From CBDCGS01 sp965216915 (GTDB lineage: Bacteria; Pseudomonadota; Alphaproteobacteria; UBA828), in contig CBDCGS010000011.1 of assembly GCA_965216915.1 (NCBI GenBank), forward strand, positions 496,001 to 560,000: a stretch of DNA of 64,000 nucleotides, read 5' to 3'. The position numbers were made by a program, and so were the translations under genes. The notes under the pieces were generated by a model that saw nothing but the letters and a program-made list of their open reading frames with translations, was not told the origin of the DNA and did not search any database. Shown piece after piece: positions 41,974-50,716 of the stretch; within the stretch, counting starts at the first letter, position 1, and each line of letters begins with the position of its first letter.

Positions 41974-44900
41974 TCAGCCGGCAGCCTCGCGCGAGCGCCC
42001 GTAGGCTTGGAGTCCCTCCGGCGTGACGAAGCCGTCCAGCAGATCCTCCCGGATGGCATCGTCATCGCGCTCTTTCGGGTCGCCCCAACCGCCACCGCCG
42101 GGCACCCGCACGAGGATCTGATCGCCGCGATGAAGTGCGATGTTGACGAATTTCGTCGGGCTGACCGTGCCGAACACCTCCTTGAAGGTGCGGAAATCAT
42201 CGTCGCCGACCCGCTTGACGAAGAACCCCGTGGGCGCGCCCGGCTGGCCACTCATGAGGCCGAAGGGCCCCTCGGTGATGCGATCCGTCAACGCGCTGAC
42301 ACTGACCTCGTCGGCAACCACCTCGAACTGCCGCCAGCAACCGAGGCCGCCGCGCCACTTGCCGGCGCCGCCCGAGTCCGGGCGGATCTCGTATTTGAGG
42401 ACGCGTAAGGGGAAGCGGGTCTCGAACACCTCGATCGGCGTCGCTCGGATCGTGCTCGCATGGGCGCAGCAAAGCGCGGTGTTGCCATCCTTGCCGAGCC
42501 GGCCACCCCAACCGCCACCCTCCAGCTGGTAGTGGGTCCAATAATCGCCCGTGTCCGGGTGAATACCGCCGAGCAGCAGGTTGCAGGCCGTGCCGCCCTC
42601 GGCAGCGCTCACCATCTCGGGGACGGCTTTCGCGAGCGCCTGCTGCACCGCGGCGATGATCCGCGGTTGCCCTTCGGTGTTGCCCGCGACGCTCGGCGCC
42701 GGAAACACCGGGTTCGCGACCGTTCCGGGCGGTGCGACGACGCGCAGCGGTTTAAAGCACCCGCTATTGAGCGGCACGTCGCGCGCGCAGAGCGTCTGCA
42801 GCACCGCGGTGCAGCCGGCGGCGGCCGTCGCGACATAGGTGACGTTGATTGGGCCGCGCGCCTGCTTGTCCGACTCCGAGAGGTCGACGACGATCTCCTC
42901 GTCCCGGATGTGCACGGTCGGGCGGAAATAGTAGCGCTCGGCGGTGACCCCATCGTCCTCGAAATAATCCTCGGCCTTGTAGATGCCGTTCGGAAGCTTT
43001 CCGATCTCGCTCCGCATCCACTGCTCCGCATGGTCGACCAGCGCGTCGCAAATTCGCTCGAAGGTCTCGATGCCCAAGCGCTCCACAAGGGCGCTGAGGC
43101 GCTGCTCGGCGGTGTTGAGCGAGCCGATCATCGCGTGGAAGTCACCCCAGGTGGTGTTCGGCGTGCGGTGATTGGCGAGCGCGATGCGCCAGACATCCTT
43201 CACATATTCGCCGCGCGAGATCAGCTTCACCGGCGGCAGCCGCAAGCCCTCTTGAAACACCTCCGTCGCCGTGCTCGCGAACGAGCCGACCGCCATGCCG
43301 CCGATCTCCGCGATATGCGCGATGTTCGCCGCATAGCCGACAAGCGTGTCGCCGACGAAAACCGGCTTCATCAGCAGATGCTCGGGCATGTGGCACTGAC
43401 CGCGGTAGGGGTCGTTGTGAACGATCACATCGCCCGGCTCGATCGGGTCGTCCATCTCCTTCACGCAAAGCGGCACGGTGTGGAGTCCGGCACAGATGAT
43501 CGCGGGGTTCATCTCGGCCTGGCCGACCATGCGCAGCTGCCGATCGAACAGGCAGCACGAGAAGTCGCGCGACTCGCTGAAGATGGGCGAATAGGCGGTG
43601 CGCACCATCGCGCTTTCCATCTCGTCGCAGATGTTGCCGAGCGCGTTGTTGACCACGGTCAGCGTCACCGGATCTTGCTCGGGCGCGAGCCGGCCGGTGC
43701 CGACGGCCGCGGCGGCCTGCGGGAGGCTCACGATCAGGCTGCCGTCCGCCCCGATCTCGACCGTGCTCTGCGGCGGCACGAGCGTCGTGGAGTCCATCTC
43801 GTCGATGATCGCCGGCCCCGCGATCGTGGCGCCCGCCGCCAGCGCCGCACGGCGATAGACCGGCGTCTCGAGCGGCTCGGCGTCGTCGAAATAAACCGCG
43901 CGGTGCGCATGCGGCTCTCCCGAGCCCGTGGCCGGCGCGCGCAATCTCGCGTCGGTCTGCTCCTCGCCGCGCGCGATCACGCGCACCTCGGTCAGCTCCG
44001 CAACCTTGTCGCGGAGCGCGTAGCCATAGAGCTCCTCGTGCTGCCGGTGCAGGCCTTCGAGCGCGCGGGCGAACGCAGCCTCGTCGAGCGACAACGTGTC
44101 GAGCTGCACGAGCTCGCCGAAGTTCTGCCCCATGTAGCGCATGTTGAGGAAGCCGGTCACCGTCGCGTCACCCGCCAGACCGTCGCGCTTCAGCTCCGCG
44201 ACCGCCTCGTGGGCCAGGGTCTCGAGCTGCCCATTCAAGGCGGCGAGATCGACCGTGTCCGAGCGATGGTTGACGGTGCGGGCCCGGTCAACCCGCAGGT
44301 CGGTGAGCAGCGTGCCGAGCGCCGAGCAGAGGCCGGGATGCGGCGGGACCACCACCTTCCGCATGTCGAGCGGCGCCGCGACGTCGACCGCATGCAGCGG
44401 TCCGGCGCCGCCGAAGGCGATCAGCGCATAGTCGCGATGGTCGATCCCGCGCTCGACGGTCATGAGCCGGATGGCGTCGGCCATGTTCTCGGCCGCCGTT
44501 TCGAGGATCGCGCGCGCGGTTTCCACCGCCGTGAGGCCGAGCTCCTTGCCGAGCCCGCCCACGGCCTCGTGAGCGCGGGCCGCATCCAACCTCATCTCGC
44601 CGCCGAGAAAGTAGTCGGGATCGAGCCTGCCGAGCACCACGTTCGCGTCCGTCACCGTCGGCTCGGTGCCGCCGCGCCCGTAGCAGGCCGGACCCGGGTC
44701 GGCGCCCGCGCTGCGCGGGCCGACCCGCAGCAAGCCACCGACATCGACGTAAGCGATCGAGCCGCCGCCCGCGCCGATGGTCGTGTAGTCGATGAAGAGC
44801 GCGCTCACCGGCACACCCCATTCAACCTCATATTCCGTCGTGGAGCCGAAAGCGCCGTCGGTGATGAGCCCGACGTCGCAGCTGGTGCCGCCCATGTCGA

Positions 44901-45759
44901 GCGTGACGCCATTGCCGTCCGCGTGATCCCGCGCGAAGCGCGCGCCGGCGATGACGCCGCCGGCGAGCCCCGACAGGAGCAGCTGCACCGGCACATCGCC
45001 GGCCGATTCGGCCTGAACATGGCCACCGTTCGATTTCATGAGCGAGAGCGGCGCGTCGATGCCCGCATCCCCCAGGTCGGCCGAGAGGCGGCCGACGAAG
45101 CGGTCGATGATCCGCTTGATGAACGCATCGGTAATCACCGTCGCGCTGCGCTGGTATTCGCGCCAAATCGGGCAGACGTGATGCGAGAGCGAGACCGGCA
45201 GATCCGGGAAGCGCCCGGAGAGATAGGCGCCGATCGCCTCCTCGTGACGCGGATCGACGTAGGAGAACAGAAGATTGACCGCCACCGCCCAATCGGTGTC
45301 GGGCGCGGCCTCGAGCCAGCCGGCGACCCAATCGCCCAGTCTCGCAAGCTCGGCGTCCGCGAGCGCGATCAGCACGTTGCCCTTGTGGTCGACGCGCTCG
45401 CGGATCCCGAACACGTGCCGGCGCAGCACACCGGCCGAGGGTTTCTCCCAGGCCGGGTTGTAGGCCTCCTTGCGCGCGATCAGGCCGATGATCGGAACGT
45501 CCTGAACGCCCTCGGTGCCGACATAGAGCACCGTCGCGCCCTTCTTCTGCAATCGCGCGTTGGTCGCGATGGTGGTGCCGAGCACGATGCGCCCAATCTC
45601 GTCGGGCGCGAGATCGCTCTGCCGGAGCGCGGCGAGCGGCGCCTGCGCGGGCTCCTTCGGCGTGGAAGCGACCTTGACGGTGCGGATCTCTCCCGTCTGG
45701 TCGTCGAGCGCGACGAGATCGGTGAAGGTGCCGCCGGTGTCGATGCCGACCCTATACAT
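41974..45759 (-). CDS. Fused HyuA-HyuB hydantoinase/5-oxoprolinase-family enzyme
   Basis: 1261 aa. The N-terminal half (~1-690) is a HyuA-type ATPase with GIDTGGTFTDLVAL and the second phosphate-site segment VTLDMGGTSCDVGLI. The C-terminal half (~700-1240) is HyuB-type, with NALGNICDEMESAM, VIVHNDPYRGQCHMPE, and the Gly-rich end VPGGGGWGDP. Fused forms of this length include ATP-dependent 5-oxoprolinase. Relatives are N-methylhydantoinase and acetone/acetophenone carboxylases. The start follows GGGAGGGG and overlaps the small CxxC gene by 8 bp. Its cotranscription with a molybdenum hydroxylase suggests action on the hydroxylated product, perhaps a lactam. Confidence 0.93.
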   Translation of the reverse strand: MYRVGIDTGGTFTDLVALDDQTGEIRTVKVASTPKEPAQAPLAALRQSDLAPDEIGRIVLGTTIATNARLQKKGATVLYVGTEGVQDVPIIGLIARKEAYNPAWEKPSAGVLRRHVFGIRERVDHKGNVLIALADAELARLGDWVAGWLEAAPDTDWAVAVNLLFSYVDPRHEEAIGAYLSGRFPDLPVSLSHHVCPIWREYQRSATVITDAFIKRIIDRFVGRLSADLGDAGIDAPLSLMKSNGGHVQAESAGDVPVQLLLSGLAGGVIAGARFARDHADGNGVTLDMGGTSCDVGLITDGAFGSTTEYEVEWGVPVSALFIDYTTIGAGGGSIAYVDVGGLLRVGPRSAGADPGPACYGRGGTEPTVTDANVVLGRLDPDYFLGGEMRLDAARAHEAVGGLGKELGLTAVETARAILETAAENMADAIRLMTVERGIDHRDYALIAFGGAGPLHAVDVAAPLDMRKVVVPPHPGLCSALGTLLTDLRVDRARTVNHRSDTVDLAALNGQLETLAHEAVAELKRDGLAGDATVTGFLNMRYMGQNFGELVQLDTLSLDEAAFARALEGLHRQHEELYGYALRDKVAELTEVRVIARGEEQTDARLRAPATGSGEPHAHRAVYFDDAEPLETPVYRRAALAAGATIAGPAIIDEMDSTTLVPPQSTVEIGADGSLIVSLPQAAAAVGTGRLAPEQDPVTLTVVNNALGNICDEMESAMVRTAYSPIFSESRDFSCCLFDRQLRMVGQAEMNPAIICAGLHTVPLCVKEMDDPIEPGDVIVHNDPYRGQCHMPEHLLMKPVFVGDTLVGYAANIAHIAEIGGMAVGSFASTATEVFQEGLRLPPVKLISRGEYVKDVWRIALANHRTPNTTWGDFHAMIGSLNTAEQRLSALVERLGIETFERICDALVDHAEQWMRSEIGKLPNGIYKAEDYFEDDGVTAERYYFRPTVHIRDEEIVVDLSESDKQARGPINVTYVATAAAGCTAVLQTLCARDVPLNSGCFKPLRVVAPPGTVANPVFPAPSVAGNTEGQPRIIAAVQQALAKAVPEMVSAAEGGTACNLLLGGIHPDTGDYWTHYQLEGGGWGGRLGKDGNTALCCAHASTIRATPIEVFETRFPLRVLKYEIRPDSGGAGKWRGGLGCWRQFEVVADEVSVSALTDRITEGPFGLMSGQPGAPTGFFVKRVGDDDFRTFKEVFGTVSPTKFVNIALHRGDQILVRVPGGGGWGDPKERDDDAIREDLLDGFVTPEGLQAYGRSREAAG

Positions 45760-45961
45760 CGGCCCCTCCCTTCGCGCTTGCCTCGGCGACCTCAGCCATG
45801 AGACGGCGCTTCACCCCGGCGCAGCTCTCCTCGCAGAACTTTTCGCCGGGAAACTCGTCGTCCGCCCAGTAGGCGCGCGCCATCATGATGCCGCAGAACG
45901 AGCAGTTGAAAATACGCGTGTCGTACCAGGCCAGGTCGAACGGGACCCACTTGCCGCTCAT
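45752..45961 (-). CDS. Small CxxC protein coupled to HyuAB
   Basis: 69 aa. It contains CSFC near residue 20 and CEESC near residue 43, enough for one zinc or iron site, with an aromatic-rich body (WVPFDLAWYDTR, ARAYWADDEF). Strong GGGAGGAGG before the ATG. It overlaps the HyuAB start. Small zinc-binding subunits occur in acetophenone-carboxylase-type complexes, so it could be a structural subunit of HyuAB. That is inference: no direct family match is claimed. Confidence 0.7.
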   Translation of the reverse strand: MSGKWVPFDLAWYDTRIFNCSFCGIMMARAYWADDEFPGEKFCEESCAGVKRRLMAEVAEASAKGGADV

Positions 45962-46053
45962 GCCGCCCGCCTCCTCCCATCGGGTTTGTTGGCGAGGAGG
46001 TTTTCACGCGTCGCAGCGGGGGTCAACTGGGCCGCACGGCCTCGGCCCTGTGG

Positions 46054-46299
46054 CTACCCGCCGCCGATCCGCGGCAGGAAGCAGACCTCGCTGTCGGGCT
46101 TGACCGGCGAGAAGAGCGCGTCCTGGTGGATCTCGCCGTCGATCGCGACGGCCATGCCGTCCTCCAGCCACGGCCCCATCGCCGGGAAGCGCGCCTGAAG
46201 CGCGCGGATGACATCGCGCACGTTCGTGGCCGTGACCTCCACCTCGGTCTCGCCGTCCGCGAAGGCGGCGAGACCGCCTGTGAGCAGCACCTTCACCAT
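46054..46299 (-). CDS. MoaD/ThiS-like ubiquitin-fold protein
   Basis: 81 aa, beta-grasp protein ending in RIGGG, close to the C-terminal Gly-Gly that is adenylated and thiocarboxylated in MoaD and ThiS. The pattern VKVLLTGGLAAFADG, VEVTATNVRDVIRALQARFP and VAIDGEIH..PVKPDSEVCFLPRIGG is typical. It lies within a molybdenum-hydroxylase operon, 39 bp downstream of the Mo subunit. It may supply sulfur for the cofactor, or be a dedicated partner of the enzymes here. No E1-like partner (MoeB/ThiF) is in the window. Confidence 0.78.
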   Translation of the reverse strand: MVKVLLTGGLAAFADGETEVEVTATNVRDVIRALQARFPAMGPWLEDGMAVAIDGEIHQDALFSPVKPDSEVCFLPRIGGG

Positions 46300-46338
46300 C
46301 GCCCGCGGCTGCTCCTCCGCCGCGGTTGCGCGCGCGCC

Positions 46339-48636
46339 CTAGTCGTCCCCGCCGCCCTCATGATCGAGCGCCGCGAGGAGACGCGGCGGCGACATCGGCA
46401 GATCGCTCATGCGCACGCCGGTGGCGTCGGCAACGGCGTTGGCGACAGCCGCCATGGGCGGGATGATCGGCACCTCGCCGACGCCACGCACGCCGAACGG
46501 ATGGGTCGGGTTCGGCACCTCGACGATGACCGCGTCGATCATCGGCAGGTCGGATGCGACCGGCATGCGATAATCGAGGAAGCCCGGGTTCTCGAGGCGG
46601 CCCTCGTCGTCGTAGATGTACTCCTCGTTGAGCGCCCAGCCGATGCCTTGGGCGGCACCGCCCTGGATCTGGCCCTCGACGTAGCTCGGGTGGATCGCCT
46701 TGCCGGCATCCTGCACCGCGGCGTAGCGGAGCACGGTGACCCGGCCGGTCTCGCGATCGACCTCGACATCGCAAATGTGCGTGCCGAAGCCTGGGCCGGC
46801 GCCCTGCGCGTTGATCTGCGCATGACCCATGATCGGGCCACCGGTCTTGCCGGCCTGAGCCGCGATCTCCGCGAGCGAAAGCGGCTCGAACTCGCCGGCG
46901 TTGCTGCCGGCGGGCTTCGCATGGCCATCCTCCCAGACGACGGCGTCCTCGGCGATGTCCCAGATCTTGGCGGCGCGGGCGCGCATTTGACTGACCACAT
47001 CTTCCGCCGCCTGAACCACGGCCATGCCGGTGGCAAACGTCACGCGGCTGCCGCCCGTGAGGAAGGTGTAGCCGAGCGAGCTCGTGTCGGCGACGAGCGG
47101 GCGCACCCGCTCGAGGTCGATGCCCAGCACCTCGGCCGCCATCATGGCGAGCGAGGCGCGCGAGCCGCCGATGTCGGGATTGCCCTCGATCACCGTCGCG
47201 GTGCCATCCTCGTTGATGTTGATGCTCGCGCAGGATTCGCCGCCGATGTTGAACCAAAAGCCCGAAGCGACGCCGCGCCCCTGGTTCTCGCCGAGCGGGA
47301 CGCTGTATTGCGGGTGGTTTTGCGCGGCATCGAGGGTCTCGATAAAGCCGATCGGCCCGAATTCGGGCCCATGCAGGGTGCGCGTGCCCTCCTTGGCCGC
47401 GTTCTTCCGGCGGAAGTCGAGCGGGTCGATGTCGAGCTTGCGCGCGAGCTCGTCAAGCACGATCTCGACGCCGAATTCCGCGATCGGTGCGCCCGGCGCC
47501 CGATAGGCCGCCACCTTCGGCCGATTGACCACCACGTCGTAGCCGACGACCTTGGCGTTGTCGATGTCGTAGGGCGCGAAGGCGCACATGCAGCCGGGCA
47601 GGATCGGCGAGCCAGCAAAGGCGCCGGCCTGATATTTGAGCTCCGCCTCGGCGGCCGTGATGCGGCCGTCCTTGGTGGCGCCGATCTTGATCCAGGTGGT
47701 GCCGCCCGAGGTCGGGCCGGAGGCGCGAAACACCTCCTCGCGCGACATCACGATCTTCACCGGCCGGCCGGTCTTTTTGGCGAGCAGCACGGCGAGCGGC
47801 TCGATGTAGACGACCGTCTTGCCGCCGAAGCCGCCGCCGATCTCCGACGGCGTCACGCGGATCTCCGAAAGATCCATGGCCAGCAGATTGGCGATGTAGG
47901 AACGCACCGTGTACTGGCCTTGGGTCGTGCACCAGACCTGGCACTGGCCATCCTCGGAGACGCTCGCGACCGCGGCATGGGGCTCGATATAGCCCTGATG
48001 CACGGGCTTGGTGGAAAAGCGACGCTCGACGATCACGTCAGCCTTCGCGAAGCCCGCTTCCACATCGCCCTTGTCGAGATCGACCCGCTTCGCGACGTTG
48101 GAGGGCTTGGTCGGCGCCGGCTCGACCCCCTGGGTGATCTGATCGTCGTGGAGCACGGGCGCGTCCGGTTCCATCGCCTTCTCGACGTCGATCACGTGAG
48201 GCAGCACCTCGTAGTCGACCTTGATGAGCTTGAGCGCCTCCTTGGCGATGGCCGGCGAGGTGGCGGCGACGGCGGCGAGCGCGTGGCCGTCATAGAGCAC
48301 CTTGTCGCGCGCCATGACGTTGCAGGACATGTCGCGGAAATTCACCAGCACCTCGCCCGCGGGCAGCCAATCGGCCGGCGGGAGCGGCGGCATGTCGTCA
48401 CCGGTGATCACCGCCTTGACGCCCGGCAGGGCCCGCGCCGCCGACGTGTCGATCGACTTGATGCGCGCGTGGGCGTGAGGGCTCCGCAGCACCCGCCCGA
48501 CGAGCATGCCGGGCAGTGAGAAATCGGCGCCGAATTTTGCGCGTCCGGTGACCTTGTCCACCCCGTCGGGCCGCACGGGCCGCTTGCCGACCCATTTGAG
48601 ATCGCCGTTTTGCGCGTCTTTCAGTGCCGTTGCCAT
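46339..48636 (-). CDS. Xanthine dehydrogenase family molybdopterin-binding subunit
   Basis: 765 aa, large Mo subunit of a three-subunit hydroxylase. Features: opening VRPDGVDKVTGRAKFGADF, RSPHAHARI, the cofactor-binding GGGFGGK (~255), AYRAPGAPIAEFG and the C-terminal GVRGVGEVPI whose Glu is the catalytic base. It lacks the AYxCSFR cysteine loop of CO dehydrogenase, so it is not a CoxL of the CO-oxidising type. It would hydroxylate an N-heterocycle, aldehyde or similar compound. ATG 48636 is preferred to GTG 48639 because AGGAG is spaced for the former. It overlaps the FeS-subunit stop. Confidence 0.93.
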   Translation of the reverse strand: MATALKDAQNGDLKWVGKRPVRPDGVDKVTGRAKFGADFSLPGMLVGRVLRSPHAHARIKSIDTSAARALPGVKAVITGDDMPPLPPADWLPAGEVLVNFRDMSCNVMARDKVLYDGHALAAVAATSPAIAKEALKLIKVDYEVLPHVIDVEKAMEPDAPVLHDDQITQGVEPAPTKPSNVAKRVDLDKGDVEAGFAKADVIVERRFSTKPVHQGYIEPHAAVASVSEDGQCQVWCTTQGQYTVRSYIANLLAMDLSEIRVTPSEIGGGFGGKTVVYIEPLAVLLAKKTGRPVKIVMSREEVFRASGPTSGGTTWIKIGATKDGRITAAEAELKYQAGAFAGSPILPGCMCAFAPYDIDNAKVVGYDVVVNRPKVAAYRAPGAPIAEFGVEIVLDELARKLDIDPLDFRRKNAAKEGTRTLHGPEFGPIGFIETLDAAQNHPQYSVPLGENQGRGVASGFWFNIGGESCASININEDGTATVIEGNPDIGGSRASLAMMAAEVLGIDLERVRPLVADTSSLGYTFLTGGSRVTFATGMAVVQAAEDVVSQMRARAAKIWDIAEDAVVWEDGHAKPAGSNAGEFEPLSLAEIAAQAGKTGGPIMGHAQINAQGAGPGFGTHICDVEVDRETGRVTVLRYAAVQDAGKAIHPSYVEGQIQGGAAQGIGWALNEEYIYDDEGRLENPGFLDYRMPVASDLPMIDAVIVEVPNPTHPFGVRGVGEVPIIPPMAAVANAVADATGVRMSDLPMSPPRLLAALDHEGGGDD

Positions 48637-49115
48637 CACGCATCTCCTCTCATGTCGGCCGCCGCGAGCATCACGGCCCGTATCACTTTGTCATACCCGG
48701 TGCAGCGGCAGAGATTGCCAGCCAGCCAGTAACGTGCCTCGGTTTCGGTCGGGTTGGGATGGCGCTCGAGCAGCGACTTCGCCGCGATCAAGAGGCCCGG
48801 CGTGCACACCCCGCATTGCAGCGCCGCTTCCTCGAGGAAGCGTTGCTGGAGGGGATGGAGCGTCTCGCCATCGGCCATCCCCTCGATGGTCTCGACCGAG
48901 CGGCCCCGGGCCTCGGCGCCAAGCACGAGGCAGGAGCACACCAGCCTGCCGTCGAGCAACACACTGCATGCGCCGCAATCGCCGGTGCTGCAGCCTTCCT
49001 TGCTGCCCGTCAACCCAAGCTCGTCGCGGAGCACGTCCAGCAACGTTTCCTCCGCCGTGCACAAAAACTCGACCGGCTCGCCGTTGACCGTCGTTTCGAC
49101 GTGATATTTCGCCAT
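48636..49115 (-). CDS. (2Fe-2S)-binding subunit of the molybdenum hydroxylase
   Basis: 159 aa with both clusters: plant-ferredoxin-type Cys in EGCSTGDCGACSVLLDG (plus CSC) and the helical domain Cys in LQCGVCTPG and NLCRCTGY. It passes electrons between the Mo site and FAD. Length and cysteine spacing are standard. Its ATG directly follows the stop of the FAD subunit and it ends overlapping the Mo subunit. Confidence 0.95.
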   Translation of the reverse strand: MAKYHVETTVNGEPVEFLCTAEETLLDVLRDELGLTGSKEGCSTGDCGACSVLLDGRLVCSCLVLGAEARGRSVETIEGMADGETLHPLQQRFLEEAALQCGVCTPGLLIAAKSLLERHPNPTETEARYWLAGNLCRCTGYDKVIRAVMLAAADMRGDA

Positions 49116-49985
49116 CTAACCGTTCCTCGCACGCTCGAGGGCGATCCCGGCGGCGCGGCGTGCCAAGACGCCTGCCACCTTGACGCGGTATTCGACCGTG
49201 CCTCTCTTGTCATCGATCGGGTTGCACGCCGCGCTCGCCGCGGCCGCCAGCTTCTCGAGCGCCGGCGCGTCGACTGGCGTGCCGATCAGCGCGTCGGCGC
49301 CCTCCGTCACCAGGAGAGGACGCGGGGCGACCGCGCCGAGACCGACGCGTGCCTCCGTGCAGACGCCATCGCCATCGAGCGTCAGGTTGACGCCCGCACC
49401 CACGACCGCGATATCCATCTCGGTCCGGGGAATAAAGCGCAGGTAAGCGTCGCCGCGTCCGGCCGCCTTGCCGGGAAGCGTGAACGACACCACGAACTCA
49501 CCGCGCTGAAGCACGGTCTCACCCGGCGCGGTCACGAACTCCTCGACCGGAACCGTGCGCCGGCCGTCGGGGCCCGCAACGTTGCACACGGCGCCCGCAG
49601 CGATCAGGGCCGGCACCGTGTCGGCGGCCGGCGACGCGTTGCAAAGATTGCCGCCGAGCGATGCGCGCCCTTGGATCTGGGTCGAGCCGATCAGCTCGGT
49701 CGCCTCGACGACGCCGGGCCAGGCCGCCTTGAGCGCCTCGTGCTCGCCGATCTCGGCGCCCGTCGCCGCAGCCCCGATGTGAAACGAGCCATTTTCCTCC
49801 GTGATCGCGCGGACCTCGGGGATCTGCTTCACGTCGACGATCACCGCCGGTTCGATCATGTCGAGCCGGAGCTGGACCAGCAGATCCGTGCCGCCAGCCA
49901 GCACCTTTGCCCCGCCGTTCGCATCTGCGAGGCATCGCACCGCCTCGTCCACCGACGTCGGCGCTTCATACCGTTGTGTCACCAT
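49116..49985 (-). CDS. FAD-binding subunit of the molybdenum hydroxylase
   Basis: 289 aa CoxM/XdhB-type. FAD-contacting segments are AGGTDLLVQLRLD (~30-43) and ASLGGNLCNASPAAD (~108-122); the C-terminal CO_deh_flav_C part has VGLGAVAPRPL. This is the first gene of the minus-strand operon ending with HyuAB at 41974. The terminal electron acceptor is unknown. Confidence 0.94.
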   Translation of the reverse strand: MVTQRYEAPTSVDEAVRCLADANGGAKVLAGGTDLLVQLRLDMIEPAVIVDVKQIPEVRAITEENGSFHIGAAATGAEIGEHEALKAAWPGVVEATELIGSTQIQGRASLGGNLCNASPAADTVPALIAAGAVCNVAGPDGRRTVPVEEFVTAPGETVLQRGEFVVSFTLPGKAAGRGDAYLRFIPRTEMDIAVVGAGVNLTLDGDGVCTEARVGLGAVAPRPLLVTEGADALIGTPVDAPALEKLAAAASAACNPIDDKRGTVEYRVKVAGVLARRAAGIALERARNG

Positions 49986-50021
49986 CCTGGCGTCTATCTC
50001 CCTCGCCTAAATTCGCCCTCT

Positions 50022-50039
50022 CGCCATGAGAACATGGCG
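50022..50039. promoter_or_regulatory. Inverted repeat in the divergent region between the molybdenum-hydroxylase operon and dtd
   Basis: Perfect 7-bp CGCCATG / CATGGCG repeat with a 4-nt spacer, 37 bp upstream of the FAD-subunit start, then CTTTTT on the + strand. It is a possible operator or hairpin; the 198-bp gap holds no gene. Confidence 0.35.
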
Positions 50040-50183
50040 CGCGTCTTTTTCCGCGCACAGGCAGCGATAGTCTACCGCCACCGCCCAAGGGACGCGACCG
50101 CTTGTCTACGGCAAGAATACGAAAATGGCCAGGCCGGAACGGCGCGTGCGTGGCGTAGAGTAGCGCGCGATGAGGTCAGCTCC

Positions 50184-50645
50184 GTGAAAGCCCTGCTCCA
50201 GCGTGTGTCGAGCGCCTCGGTCGCGGTGGACGGCGAGACCATCGCCGCCATCGGCCGCGGTCTCCTCGTCCTCGTCTGCGCCGAGCCAGGGGACGGCGCG
50301 GCGGATGTGGAATACCTCGCCCGCAAGCTCGCTCAGCTGCGGATCTTCCCCGACGATGCCGGCAAGATGAACCGCTCGGTGGTGGACGTTGGGGGCGCGG
50401 TCCTGCTGGTGAGCCAATTCACCTTGGCAGCCGATTGTCGGCGCGGCAACCGGCCGTCCTTCTCCGGCGCGGCGGCGCCCGCAGAGGCGAAGCCCCTGCT
50501 GGAATCGGTCAGGGCTGCGCTTCGCGCGGCGGGTCTTTCCGTTGAATGCGGCGCCTTCGGCGCAGACAGCGCCGTCAGCCTGACCAACGACGGCCCGGTG
50601 ACGATTTGGCTCGACTCGTCCGCGCGTGCCGAGGGCCGCCGGTGA
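50184..50645 (+). CDS. dtd: D-aminoacyl-tRNA deacylase
   Basis: 153 aa. Opens VKALLQRVSSASVAVDGE, contains LLVSQFTLAAD (the SQFTL motif; Ala replaces the usual aromatic before Asp) and ends with FGADSAVSLTNDGPVTIWLD, whose GPVT is characteristic. DTD hydrolyses D-aminoacyl-tRNAs. The start is GTG at 50184; a nearby ATG is out of frame. The remaining motif positions look normal. Confidence 0.92.
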   Translation: MKALLQRVSSASVAVDGETIAAIGRGLLVLVCAEPGDGAADVEYLARKLAQLRIFPDDAGKMNRSVVDVGGAVLLVSQFTLAADCRRGNRPSFSGAAAPAEAKPLLESVRAALRAAGLSVECGAFGADSAVSLTNDGPVTIWLDSSARAEGRR

Positions 50646-50716
50646 TTGTCGGATCGCGGCCGGGCGCCTAGGATCAGCTCGGTTCACGAATCGTTTCGGC
50701 GAGAAGGGGGTCTCTC

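Noticed and set aside
42460..45801. 1113-residue open frame on the + strand
   Set aside because: It is antisense to the HyuAB gene, which has full family motifs. High GC keeps the complementary frame free of stops; its Arg/His-rich translation matches no family.
46126..48519. 797-residue open frame on the + strand opposite the Mo subunit
   Set aside because: Shadow of the Mo-subunit gene.
46339..48636. Carbon monoxide dehydrogenase large subunit
   Set aside because: The active-site AYxCSFR loop is replaced by AYRAPGAP, so CO oxidation is not supported.
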